DNA of 64,000 bases from Massilia agrisoli (GTDB lineage: Bacteria; Pseudomonadota; Gammaproteobacteria; Burkholderiales; Burkholderiaceae_D). Positions 56,290 through 64,000 of the stretch are shown here, piece after piece; the first letter of the stretch is position 1, and each line of letters begins with the position of its first letter. The notes below the pieces were generated by a model, which was given only the letters and a program-made list of their open reading frames with translations, had not been told where the DNA came from and ran no database searches. The translations under genes and the position numbers were made by a program. The stretch covers positions 1,054,001 through 1,118,000 of the forward strand of contig NZ_JAJHPV010000013.1 of assembly GCF_020831365.1 (NCBI RefSeq), given 5' to 3'.

Positions 56290-56534
56290 GGCGATGTCTC
56301 TTGTAAGGAGTTTGAGTTTCGCCATGATTAACCAGTTGCGAACACCCAGCTATTGTGGATATCCGCAGCGCTTATGTCCGATATTGCCCTGGGATATTGC
56401 TGATAGCATGGACTTATGCGGCGGCCATCCACTATCGTGTGGAAACTTGCGAAAAGTTCGGCCATTGAATCTGCAACCGGCCGCGGCATCCCGGCTATAA
56501 TTTTCCCGGGACAACCATTCATCACAGGTAAAGA

Positions 56535-57818
56535 ATGAAAAAGAAAATCGTTGCCGCTGTCGCGATGCTCGTCGCAAGCTCGGCGTTCGCGGCATCCGTG
56601 CAGGATGTTGCGGACCGCTACATGAAACTGGTCCTGGCTGTGGGCGTGCATGACTCGTCCTATGTCGACGCCTACTACGGGCCGCCGGAGCTGCAGAAGC
56701 AGGCAACGGATGACAAGAAAAGCCTCGCGGCGATCCGCGATGAAGTCGACGCCGCCCTGAAAGACCTGGCGACGCAGAAGGCGGCCAATGCCGACGAAGC
56801 CCTTCGCATCGAATTCCTCAACAAGCAGCTGAGCTCGATGCTGACCCGCATCGATATGCTGAACGGGAAGAAATTGAGCTTCGATGACGAGACTGCGCGC
56901 CTGTACGACGCCGTGTCGCCGCATCATGACCGCGCGTACTACATGAAGCTGGTTGCGGAGATCGACAAGCTACTGCCTGGCAAGGGCACCGTGCCCGAAC
57001 GCCTTGCCGCCTTCCGCGCGAAAATGGTGATCCCGAAGGACAAGCTGAAGCCGGTGTTTGACGCCTCGATCAAGGAATGCCGCGCGCGCAGCGCCAAATA
57101 TATCGACTTGCCTGCCAACGAGAACTTCGTGCTCGAGTTCGTATCGAACAAGCCGTGGAGCGGCTACAACTGGTACAAGGGCAACGCGCAGAGCCTTATC
57201 CAGATCAACACCGAGTTCCCGATCTATATCGACCGCGCAGTCGATCTTGGCTGCCACGAAGGTTATCCGGGGCATCACGCGTATAACGCGCTGCTTGAAC
57301 AGTCGCTGGTGAAGGACAAGGGCTGGCAGGAGTTCAGCGTTTATCCGCTGTATTCGCCGATGTCGCTGATCGCAGAGGGCAGCGCCAACTACGGCATCGA
57401 GATGGCGTTCAGCGAAGCGGAGCGCCTGGCGTTTGAACGTGATGTGCTGTTCCCGATGGCAGGGCTGGATCCCAAGCTGGCCGGCAAGTACGCGGACCTG
57501 CGCAAGCTGCTTGGCAAGCTGAGCTATGCGGATAATGACGCGGCGATGAATTACCTGGACGGGAAGTGGACCAGGGAACAGGCCATTGACTGGCTGGTCA
57601 ATGTGCAGCTGTACCCGCCCGAAAAAGCGGGCCAGCGGATCAGCTTCTACGATGGGCTGCGCGGGTATGTGATCAATTACAACCTGGGCAAGGACCTGGT
57701 CGCGAAGTACGTCGAGCGGCACGTGACGTCCAAAGATCCTGCCAAGGCGAAGGCGCAGAAGTGGGCCGCGTTCAAGCAGTTGCTGTCCTCGCCGAGGCTG
57801 GCGAGCGGGATTCGGTAA
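56535..57818 (+). CDS. DUF885-family secreted metallopeptidase-like protein
   Basis: A 427-aa exported protein. The signal peptide is MKKKIVAAVAMLVASSAFAA. The catalytic-type motif LGCHEGYPGHHAYN (zinc-binding histidines with the glutamate) and the later LIAEGSANYGIEMAF are the hallmark of DUF885, a family distantly like M32/M3-type zinc peptidases. A role in periplasmic peptide breakdown is likely but unproven. The ATG has AGGTAAAGA upstream. It is divergent from dctA (245 bp between starts) and is followed 13 bp after its stop by the 54-bp tandem array. Confidence 0.9.
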   Translation: MKKKIVAAVAMLVASSAFAASVQDVADRYMKLVLAVGVHDSSYVDAYYGPPELQKQATDDKKSLAAIRDEVDAALKDLATQKAANADEALRIEFLNKQLSSMLTRIDMLNGKKLSFDDETARLYDAVSPHHDRAYYMKLVAEIDKLLPGKGTVPERLAAFRAKMVIPKDKLKPVFDASIKECRARSAKYIDLPANENFVLEFVSNKPWSGYNWYKGNAQSLIQINTEFPIYIDRAVDLGCHEGYPGHHAYNALLEQSLVKDKGWQEFSVYPLYSPMSLIAEGSANYGIEMAFSEAERLAFERDVLFPMAGLDPKLAGKYADLRKLLGKLSYADNDAAMNYLDGKWTREQAIDWLVNVQLYPPEKAGQRISFYDGLRGYVINYNLGKDLVAKYVERHVTSKDPAKAKAQKWAAFKQLLSSPRLASGIR

Positions 57819-57831
57819 GACTGGTTTCCTG

Positions 57832-58297
57832 GCGACTCATGGCGGGGGCGCTTCGCTTGCCCGCCCTACGGACCGTTGAACACAGGCGACTCATGGCGGG
57901 GGCGCTTCGCTTGCCCGCCCTACGGACCGTTGAACACAGGCGACTCACGGCGGGGGCGCTTCGCTTGCCCGCCCTACGGACCGTTGAACACAGGCGACTC
58001 ACGGCGGGGGCGCTTCGCTTGCCCGCCCTACGGACCGTTGAACACAGGCGACTCACGGCGGGGGCGCTTCGCTTGCCCGCCCTACGGACCGTTGAACACA
58101 GGCGACTCACGGCGGGGGCGCTTCGCTTGCCCGCCCTACGGATCGTTGAACACAGGCGACTCATGGCGGGGGCGCTTCGCTTGCCCGCCCTAAGGACCGT
58201 TGAACACAGGCGACCCATGGCGGGGGCGCTTCGCTTGCCCGCCCTACGGACCGTTGAACACTAATGAATGTAGGGCGGACAAGCGTAGCGCCTCCGC
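57832..58297 (+). repeat. Tandem array: eight 54-bp units plus one inverted copy
   Basis: Eight head-to-tail units of exactly 54 bp start at 57832, 57886, 57940, 57994, 58048, 58102, 58156 and 58210, differing by only a few substitutions (for example CTCATGG/CTCACGG). Each contains GCGGGGGCGC ... GCCCGCCCTAC, able to form a hairpin. A diverged copy of that 28-bp core lies inverted at 58270-58297 (3 mismatches). This fills the 509-bp gap between the DUF885 gene and the convergent dehydrogenase gene. Both strands are open in one frame because 54 is a multiple of three, but no ribosome site or codon logic supports a protein. Confidence 0.95.
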
Positions 58298-58327
58298 GCG
58301 AGTCGACGGGGACGGCGATCTTGCGCT

Positions 58328-59122
58328 TTACTGCGCCACCCAGCCCCCATCCATATTCCACGCCACGCCGCGCACCTGCGCGCCCGCCGGGCTGCAGAAG
58401 AATACCGCCAACGCGCCCAGTTCCTCCGGCGTCACAAACTCGCCCGACGGCTGCTTTTCTGCCAGCAGCGCTTTCTTGGCCGCATCATTGCTCAAGCCAT
58501 CGCGCGCGGCGCGGTCGTCCACCTGCTTTTGCACCAGCGGGGTCAACACCCAGCCCGGGCAGATCGCATTGCAAGTCACGCCCGTGTGCGCCGTCTCCAG
58601 CGCCGTCACCTTGGTGAATCCAACCAGTCCGTGCTTGGAGGCGACGTATGCCGACTTTTGCGCCGACCCCACCAGTCCATGCACCGACGCCAGGTTGATG
58701 ATCCGGCCCCAGTTCTTCTGCTTCATGCCCGGCAACGCGAGGCGGGTGGTGTGGAAGGCCGAGGTCAGGTTGATCGCGATGATCGCGTCCCATTTTTCAA
58801 TCGGAAAATCTTCGATGTTCGACACATGCTGGATGCCAGCATTGTTAACGAGAATATCCACGCCGCCAAATTTGTCCTCGGCAAACTTCATCATGGCTTC
58901 GATCTCGGACGGCTTGGACATGTCGGCATTGTGATAAGCAGTCTGCACCCCAAACTCCTGCCCGACTTCGCGGTACAGCTTTTCGATTTGCTGGGCGTCG
59001 CCGAAACCGTTGAATACAATGTTAGCGCCTTGCTGGGCCAAGGTGCGGGCAATGCCCAGCCCGATGCCGGAGGTGGAGCCGGTGACAAGTGCAGTTTTGC
59101 CGCTTAACATGCTTGTATTCAT
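58328..59122 (-). CDS. hbdH: 3-Hydroxybutyrate dehydrogenase
   Basis: A 264-aa SDR enzyme that converts (R)-3-hydroxybutyrate to acetoacetate with NAD+, the step after depolymerisation of polyhydroxybutyrate. ALVTGSTSGIGLGIARTLAQ is the NAD motif, LVNNAGIQHVSNIEDFP and IAINLTSAFHTTRLALPGM are typical of this enzyme, and S...YVASKHG gives the catalytic serine and YxxxK. The ending RGVAWNMDGGWVAQ is also diagnostic. Acetoacetate would then be activated by ScoAB. It is a single gene facing the tandem array. Confidence 0.94.
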   Translation of the reverse strand: MNTSMLSGKTALVTGSTSGIGLGIARTLAQQGANIVFNGFGDAQQIEKLYREVGQEFGVQTAYHNADMSKPSEIEAMMKFAEDKFGGVDILVNNAGIQHVSNIEDFPIEKWDAIIAINLTSAFHTTRLALPGMKQKNWGRIINLASVHGLVGSAQKSAYVASKHGLVGFTKVTALETAHTGVTCNAICPGWVLTPLVQKQVDDRAARDGLSNDAAKKALLAEKQPSGEFVTPEELGALAVFFCSPAGAQVRGVAWNMDGGWVAQ

Positions 59123-59285
59123 TGTGTCCTCTGAGAGAATGGTTGGCTGGAGACGGATCGGCAGCGCTGCGCGCTACACCTTGGTAGAATTCTAATCGCA
59201 ACGCCGGGTAAAATGTCAGTTTTGCCAGAAGTCAGGTCGTTAGACTGAGAAACGGCGACGGATATCCGCCCAGATAGGAATCGGC

Positions 59286-60533
59286 ATGGTTGAACCAAGA
59301 ATAAAATCCGTCCAGTGCATTTCCCCCGCAGGCTTGCACGAGATGTCGTACAAGGAGTGGGGCGACGAGAACAATCCGAAGGTGCTGGTCTGCGTGCACG
59401 GCGTGACGCGGGTCAGCGACGACTTCGACAAGCTGGCGCGCGCGCTGTGCGGCCACTACCGCGTGGTGTGCCCGGATGTCGTCGGGCGCGGCCGCTCCGG
59501 CAAGCTGGCCAACCCCGAGCTGTACCGCGTGCCGCAATACGTCAGCGACATGGTGACCCTGGTCGCGCGCGTGAGCGCCGTCCCCAACACCAGCATCGAC
59601 TGGTTCGGCACCTCGATGGGCGGCCTGATCGGCATGGCGCTCGCGTCGCTGCCGCATAATCCGATCCGCAAACTGGTGCTCAACGATATCGGGCCATGCC
59701 TCGATGCGGCGGCGCTGCAGCGTATCGGCGACTACATCGGCCAGGAGCTCAGCTTCCCGGACTTCGACAAGGCCGCCTCCTTTGTCCGCGAGGTGTCGCT
59801 GTCGTTCGGCGAGCACAGCGACGACGAGTGGCACAAGCTGGCCAGCGACGTGCTGCGCGAAGAAGAGGGCGGCCAGTGGGTGCGCCATTACGACATGGGC
59901 CTGGCGCAGCCGTTCAGGTCAAGCACCCCCGAGACAGTGAAGGCCGACGAGCGCATGCTGTGGGCGGCGTATGATGCGATCCGCTGCCCGACCTTGCTGG
60001 TGCGGGGCGAGCATTCCGACTTGCTCTCGCGCGAGACGGCGCAGGAGATGACGCGCCGCGGGCCGAAGGCCACGCTGGTCGAGATTCCAAACGTCGGCCA
60101 CGCGCCGACCTTCCTGCACGACGACCAGATCGCAATTGCAAAACAATTTTTAATCGGCCCAGCCGACCTTCTGAAAGAGACCATGGAAATCACACGACTG
60201 CACGTAGGCAAGCGCCTCTCCGAAGTAGCTGTTTATAACGACACCGTCTACCTGGCAGGCCAGATCGCCGACGACACCAGCGCCGACATCGTGGGCCAGA
60301 CCCGCGAAGTGCTGGCCCACGTCGACCGCCTGCTGACCGAAGCGGGCAGCGACAAGACCTGTATCCTGATGTGCCAGATCTACATCTCCGACATGGCCAA
60401 CTTCCCGCGCATGAACGAGGTGTGGGATGAATGGGTGGCCCAGGGCCACACCCCGCCGCGCGCCACCGTTGAAGCGAAGCTGGCCAACCCGGCCTGCCTG
60501 GTCGAGATCGTGGTCACCGCGGGCAAGCGCTAA
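59286..60533 (+). CDS. Alpha/beta-hydrolase fused to RidA-family domain
   Basis: A 415-aa protein made of two normally separate proteins. Residues 1-297 are an alpha/beta-hydrolase: VCVHGVTRVSDDF gives the oxyanion hole, DWFGTSMGGLIGMALAS the nucleophile GTSMGG, VRGEHSDLL the acid and NVGHAPTF the histidine. Residues about 300-415 (MEITRLHVGKRLSEVAVYND) are a complete RidA/YjgF domain, with PPRATVEAKL holding the arginine needed for imine or enamine deamination. The frame runs through with no stop. An internal ATG at 60183 has GAAAGAG 4 nt upstream, so free RidA (116 aa) may also be made. Confidence 0.9.
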   Translation: MVEPRIKSVQCISPAGLHEMSYKEWGDENNPKVLVCVHGVTRVSDDFDKLARALCGHYRVVCPDVVGRGRSGKLANPELYRVPQYVSDMVTLVARVSAVPNTSIDWFGTSMGGLIGMALASLPHNPIRKLVLNDIGPCLDAAALQRIGDYIGQELSFPDFDKAASFVREVSLSFGEHSDDEWHKLASDVLREEEGGQWVRHYDMGLAQPFRSSTPETVKADERMLWAAYDAIRCPTLLVRGEHSDLLSRETAQEMTRRGPKATLVEIPNVGHAPTFLHDDQIAIAKQFLIGPADLLKETMEITRLHVGKRLSEVAVYNDTVYLAGQIADDTSADIVGQTREVLAHVDRLLTEAGSDKTCILMCQIYISDMANFPRMNEVWDEWVAQGHTPPRATVEAKLANPACLVEIVVTAGKR

Positions 60534-60539
60534 ATCGTC

Positions 60540-62783
60540 ATGGTAGCTATTGCGGCGCTTGGCAGCGCAACGACGCAGCTCGTCCAGGGCCTCGGCCCGG
60601 AGGACTGCGCGCGCGTGGAGGCGGCGCTGGCCTATGCCAGCGACGCCTACCAGGACAAGGTTTGCACGTCCGGCCAGAACGCGCTGGAGTTTTCGATCGG
60701 CGTGGCCAGTACGCTGGCCTACCTGAACAGCGACGCCGAAACGCGGATCGCCGGGCTGCTGTTCGAATTGTCGATACTCGATCCGGACGCCGCAGCGGGC
60801 CTTGAAGCGCGCGTGGGCAAGGACGCGACCGACCTGGTGTCGGGCGTGCGCCAGCTGATCCGCCTGCGCGACATGACCGTGGGGCAGAAAGAGACCGGGC
60901 GCGGCAAGGGCGCGTCGCAGCGCGCGGTGGCCCAGGTGGAAACGCTGCGCAAAATGCTGCTGGCGATGGCGAGCGACATGCGCGTGGTGCTGGTGCGGCT
61001 GGCGTCGTGCGTGACCACCTTGCGCTACTTCGCCGACATGAAGCTGTTTAACGACATGACCCACGCGTACGGCCGCGAGACGCTGGACCTGTACGCGCCG
61101 CTCGCCAACCGCCTCGGCATCTGGCAGCTGAAGTGGGAGCTGGAAGACCTGTCGTTCCGCTTCATCGAGCCCGACACGTACAAGCGCATCGCCAAGATGC
61201 TAGAGGAAAAACGCATGATGCGCGAGGGCTTCGTGCACTCGGCCATCGTGCGCCTGCAGGACGAGCTGGCGGCCGCCGGCATCAAGGCTGAAGTATTCGG
61301 CCGGCCAAAACATATCTACAGCATCTGGAACAAGATGCGCGGCAAGGACCTCGATTTCAGCGAGCTGTATGACGTGCGCGCCTTCCGCGTGATCGTCCCT
61401 GACATCAAGACCTGCTACACGGTGCTGGGCGTGGTCCACAACATCTGGACCCCGATCCCGAAAGAATTCGACGACTACATTTCGCGGCCGAAGCCGAACG
61501 GCTACCAGTCGCTGCACACGGTGGTCACGGCGGAAGACGGCCGTCCGCTGGAAGTGCAGATCCGCACCCAGGAAATGCACAACTTCGCCGAGTACGGCAT
61601 CGCCGCGCACTGGCGCTACAAGGAAGAAGGCGGGTCCAACTTCAAGGGCCAGAAGTACGACGAAAAAATCGCATGGCTGCGCCAGCTGCTGGCGTGGAAG
61701 ACCGACGTCGCCGACGCCGTCGTCGAAGAAGAGGAGATCCAGCGCGAGTGGGTCGAGAAGCTCAAGTCGACCACCCTGGACGACCGCATCTTCGTGCTGA
61801 CGCCGCAGGCGCGCGTGCTTGAGCTGCCGGTCGGCGCCACGCCGATCGACTTCGCCTACCACCTGCACAGCGAGGTTGGACACCGCTGCCGCGGCGCGCG
61901 GGTGGACGGCGTGATGGTGCCGCTCAATACCCCGCTGAAGAACGGCCAGACCTGCGAGATCATCACCGCCAAGGGCGCGCCCGGCAGCGCTGGCCCGTCG
62001 CGCGACTGGCTCAGCCCCGGCTACACGGTCAGCACGCGTACCCGCGCCAAGGTGCGCGCGTGGTTCCATGCGATCGACCAGCAAGAGACGCTGTCGCACG
62101 GCCGCGCGCAGATCGAAAAGACGCTCCAGCGCGAAGGCAAGACGGCCGTCAACCTGGAAGCGCTGGCGCACAAGCTGGGCTTCAACAAGGTCGAGGAGAT
62201 GTTCATCGCGGTCGGCAAGGACGAATTCAGCCTGCGCCACGTCGAGCACGCGCTGCACGATACCGGCGAAGCCGCGGCGGCGCCGGAAGACGCGGTGGTC
62301 CTCAACAAGAGCCGCGCCTCAAGCGTGGAGCAGGGCGCCAAGTCCGGCGTGCTGGTGGTGGGCACCGATGGCCTGATGACCGCGCTGGCCAAGTGCTGCA
62401 AGCCGGCGCCGCCGGACGGCATCGTCGGCTTTGTCACGCGCGGCAAGGGCGTGTCGATCCACCGCGCCACGTGCAAGAACTTTGCCGAGATGCGTGCCAA
62501 GGCGCCGGAGCGGGTGATCCATACAGAATGGGGCAGGACGGGGCAGGACACCGTCTACCCGGTCGACCTGTTCATCCTCGCCGGCGACAGGCAGGGCCTG
62601 CTGCGCGATATTTCGGAGGTCTTCTCGCGCGAGAAGATCAACGTGATCGGGGTGAACACGCAAAGCGCCAAGGGGCAGGCGCGCATGACCTTTACCGCGG
62701 AAATCGGTTCGACCGCGCAGCTGCAAAAGGCCCTCGCCGCAATCGGCGAGGTGAATGGCGTGCAGGAAGCACGGCGCCAGTAG
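60540..62783 (+). CDS. relA: GTP pyrophosphokinase RelA (synthetase-only)
   Basis: A 747-aa ribosome-associated (p)ppGpp synthetase of the stringent response (E. coli RelA: 744 aa). The N-terminal pseudo-hydrolase domain has lost the HD dyad (GLLFELSILD where LLHD is expected). The synthetase has GRPKHIYSIWNKM and EFDDYISRPKPNGYQSLHT; EFDD is the EXDD form of monofunctional RelA, whereas bifunctional enzymes have RXKD. TGS (IFVLTPQARVLELPVGATPI), a zinc-finger region (KCCKPAPPDGIVGF) and ACT (DRQGLLRDISEVFSREKIN) follow. It starts 6 bp after the hydrolase-RidA stop, so the two are probably co-transcribed. Confidence 0.96.
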   Translation: MVAIAALGSATTQLVQGLGPEDCARVEAALAYASDAYQDKVCTSGQNALEFSIGVASTLAYLNSDAETRIAGLLFELSILDPDAAAGLEARVGKDATDLVSGVRQLIRLRDMTVGQKETGRGKGASQRAVAQVETLRKMLLAMASDMRVVLVRLASCVTTLRYFADMKLFNDMTHAYGRETLDLYAPLANRLGIWQLKWELEDLSFRFIEPDTYKRIAKMLEEKRMMREGFVHSAIVRLQDELAAAGIKAEVFGRPKHIYSIWNKMRGKDLDFSELYDVRAFRVIVPDIKTCYTVLGVVHNIWTPIPKEFDDYISRPKPNGYQSLHTVVTAEDGRPLEVQIRTQEMHNFAEYGIAAHWRYKEEGGSNFKGQKYDEKIAWLRQLLAWKTDVADAVVEEEEIQREWVEKLKSTTLDDRIFVLTPQARVLELPVGATPIDFAYHLHSEVGHRCRGARVDGVMVPLNTPLKNGQTCEIITAKGAPGSAGPSRDWLSPGYTVSTRTRAKVRAWFHAIDQQETLSHGRAQIEKTLQREGKTAVNLEALAHKLGFNKVEEMFIAVGKDEFSLRHVEHALHDTGEAAAAPEDAVVLNKSRASSVEQGAKSGVLVVGTDGLMTALAKCCKPAPPDGIVGFVTRGKGVSIHRATCKNFAEMRAKAPERVIHTEWGRTGQDTVYPVDLFILAGDRQGLLRDISEVFSREKINVIGVNTQSAKGQARMTFTAEIGSTAQLQKALAAIGEVNGVQEARRQ

Positions 62784-62786
62784 CCA

Positions 62787-63590
62787 ATGCGCCCTAATTC
62801 CTTCCTCTACACGCAGCCGCGCGACTGGGGCATGGTCATCTTGCGCATTGCGCGCAGCTGGTGGTACATGATCCACCTGGGCGCCATCGCCATTGTGATG
62901 GCGCTGTCGCTCAAGACCTACAGCCGCGCCAACCGCATCGTCGCGTCGCGCTTCATCTACGCCAGCACCTGGCAGGTACTGCCCTGGTTCACGGTGCTCG
63001 CGGCGCTGGTCAGCCTTGTCATCATCCGCATCGTGGTCGTTACCGCGCTCAGTTACGGGTTGTCGTCGTACGCGCTGGAGATGGTGGTGCGGGTGCTTGT
63101 CCTTGAGCTTATTCCCCTCACCGCCGCGATGTTCGTCGCGCTCAGGGCGAGCATGGCCTTCAACGCCGGCGATGCGCTCGCCGTTGCCGCAGCGGCGTCG
63201 CCCGACACCTCCCAGCGCGCGCAGGCGCGCCTGCGCCAGGAGCTGGTGCCGCAGGTGATCGCCAACGCGTTCGCGGTCCTCAGCCTCGCCATGGTCAGCA
63301 GCGTGATCGTGCTGGTGCTCGCGTATGCCAACGTCTACGGCCTGTCGCCATGGGGCGTGCCGGATTACACACGTACCGTCGGCCGCATTTTTAATCCGGC
63401 CGTGACCATTGGATTCATCTTCAAGACCGTATCGTTCGGGCTGGCCGTCGCGGTAATCCCGACGGCGGCGATCCTGGAAATGCATCGCTACGGCCTGCGC
63501 TCGTCATCGACGGTGCAGCCGGGCGCGGTGCGCCTGCTGTTCGTGCTGCTGATGATCGAAGCGGCTTCGCTTGCCATCAAATACATTTAA
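62787..63590 (+). CDS. MlaE-like ABC lipid-transport permease
   Basis: A 267-aa inner-membrane protein with about five helices, resembling the MlaE/YrbE permease that works with MCE proteins to move phospholipids between membranes. IPLTAAMFVALRASMAFNAG and ELVPQVIANAFAVLSLAMVS fall where MlaE has its conserved ELxPxL and SxxR-type segments, and KTVSFGLAVAVIPTAAILEM matches the C-terminal family region. The match is weaker than for canonical MlaE. It starts 3 bp after relA, which ties lipid transport to the same transcript. The MCE gene follows after 10 bp. Confidence 0.8.
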   Translation: MRPNSFLYTQPRDWGMVILRIARSWWYMIHLGAIAIVMALSLKTYSRANRIVASRFIYASTWQVLPWFTVLAALVSLVIIRIVVVTALSYGLSSYALEMVVRVLVLELIPLTAAMFVALRASMAFNAGDALAVAAAASPDTSQRAQARLRQELVPQVIANAFAVLSLAMVSSVIVLVLAYANVYGLSPWGVPDYTRTVGRIFNPAVTIGFIFKTVSFGLAVAVIPTAAILEMHRYGLRSSSTVQPGAVRLLFVLLMIEAASLAIKYI

Positions 63591-63600
63591 GAGGACTGAC

Positions 63601-64000
63601 ATGACCGAACCTGTAGCCCCCGCCGCCGACGCCGCGCCCGTGGAAACGGTCGCCAACGTCGAGGCGAAGGCGGTGGCGCTGCTCCTGCTGATGGCGGCCC
63701 TGAGCGTGGCCTTCCTGCTGTATGTGATGTATGCGCGCGGCGTGTTCGAGGTCACCCAGCGGCTGGTGCTGGTGTCGGACGACTCGGAAGGCGTCATCCC
63801 GGGCATGGACATGACGTTCTCGGGATTCCCGATCGGGCGCGTGCAGCGTGTCGAGCTGGCGCCGGACGGCAAGGCGCGCATCCTGGTGGACGTGCCGCGC
63901 AAGGACGCCAGGTGGCTCAAGGTAAGCAGCGTGTTCACCCTGGAACGCAGCATGGTCGGCGAAACGCGCATCAAGGCTTTTACCGGCATGCTGGACGATG
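63601..64000 (+). CDS. MlaD/MCE-family protein (3' end outside window)
   Basis: The first 133 codons of an MCE-domain protein, cut by the right edge. One membrane helix (AVALLLLMAALSVAFLLYVM) anchors the N-terminus, and the MCE beta-barrel begins at VFEVTQRLVLVSDDSEGVIP, with GMDMTFSGFPIGRVQRVELA matching the conserved G-x-x-V-x-x-x-G-x-x-V-G pattern. MCE proteins form hexameric rings that carry lipids across the periplasm. A strong AGAGGA precedes the ATG. With the MlaE-like permease it should form an importer or exporter; an ATPase and solute protein would be expected beyond the window. Confidence 0.88.
   Translation, partial: MTEPVAPAADAAPVETVANVEAKAVALLLLMAALSVAFLLYVMYARGVFEVTQRLVLVSDDSEGVIPGMDMTFSGFPIGRVQRVELAPDGKARILVDVPRKDARWLKVSSVFTLERSMVGETRIKAFTGMLDD

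Noticed and set aside
56354-56362. A lone TGTGGATAT DnaA-box-like word upstream of dctA
   Set aside because: None of the other words of the 1833/5279 element are present around it, so it is treated as chance.
57832-58263. CRISPR array
   Set aside because: The repeats abut with no unique spacers and no cas genes are present.
57761-58264. Repetitive 18-residue-period proteins readable on both strands of the tandem array
   Set aside because: 54 bp is a multiple of three, so any stop-free unit gives an open frame. There is no ribosome site, and the plus frame begins inside the DUF885 gene.

Overview
The window is 64 kb of high-GC, gene-dense bacterial chromosome with no rRNA, tRNA, phage or insertion-sequence genes that I can see. 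Gene content fits the Oxalobacteraceae (Burkholderiales), most like Massilia, Duganella or Janthinobacterium: EXDD-type RelA, full recCBD, DUF3460, ketone-body and polyhydroxybutyrate enzymes, many GGDEF/EAL and multi-HAMP signalling proteins. The genus is inferred from protein resemblance only.

Layout. 1-1.2 kb: a pair of short chromate transporters (the second runs off the left edge) and a 58-aa zinc-ribbon-like protein. 1.4-6 kb: a 70-aa unknown, a UvrD/Rep helicase, a REC-PAS regulator and an HD hydrolase, with two copies of a ~100-bp intergenic element carrying three DnaA-box-like sites in identical geometry. 6.1-9.8 kb: an FAD amine-oxidase-like enzyme and GlpD. 9.8-19.6 kb: a minus-strand run beginning with REC-GGDEF-EAL, a 1629-aa soluble multi-HAMP hybrid kinase and a CheR-like protein (all coupled by overlapping starts and stops), then YjbQ, a MOSC protein with an alkyltransferase-like tail, YciI and a YceI lipoprotein.

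20-23.4 kb: a complete quorum-sensing locus arranged luxR > < rsaL luxI >, the same topology as lasR-rsaL-lasI of Pseudomonas. The rsaL/luxI intergenic region holds a perfect lux-box palindrome and, between it and luxI, a site that closely matches the published RsaL operator. A 556-aa protein of unknown function lies tail-to-tail with luxI; its ribosome-binding site is inside a perfect 9-bp hairpin and a weaker lux-box-like sequence lies upstream.

23.5-37.9 kb: a prolyl oligopeptidase, a CHASE-PAS hybrid kinase with receiver and Hpt domains, and recC-recB-recD with 4-bp overlaps, closed by a strong palindromic terminator shared with pbpG. 37.9-46.7 kb: sulfate-binding protein, GNAT, a Tat-exported DUF882 protein, small DUF proteins, a cystine-type ABC binding protein and permease without an ATPase, and an intact PAS-GGDEF-EAL protein. 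46.7-60.5 kb: lipid and ketone-body metabolism (esterase, ETF-ubiquinone oxidoreductase, SDR, thioesterase, scoAB, 3-hydroxybutyrate dehydrogenase) interleaved with a PAS-LuxR regulator, a BlaI/M56-TonB pair, DctA and a DUF885 peptidase. An 8 x 54-bp tandem array of a palindromic repeat follows the DUF885 gene. 59.3-64 kb: an alpha/beta-hydrolase fused in frame to RidA, relA, and the MlaE-like and MlaD-like start of a lipid-transport operon cut by the right edge.

The best candidates for new biology are the quorum-sensing locus with its unknown neighbour, the duplicated DnaA-box element, the palindromic repeat family that supplies stop codons and forms a tandem array, and the hydrolase-RidA fusion with an internal start.
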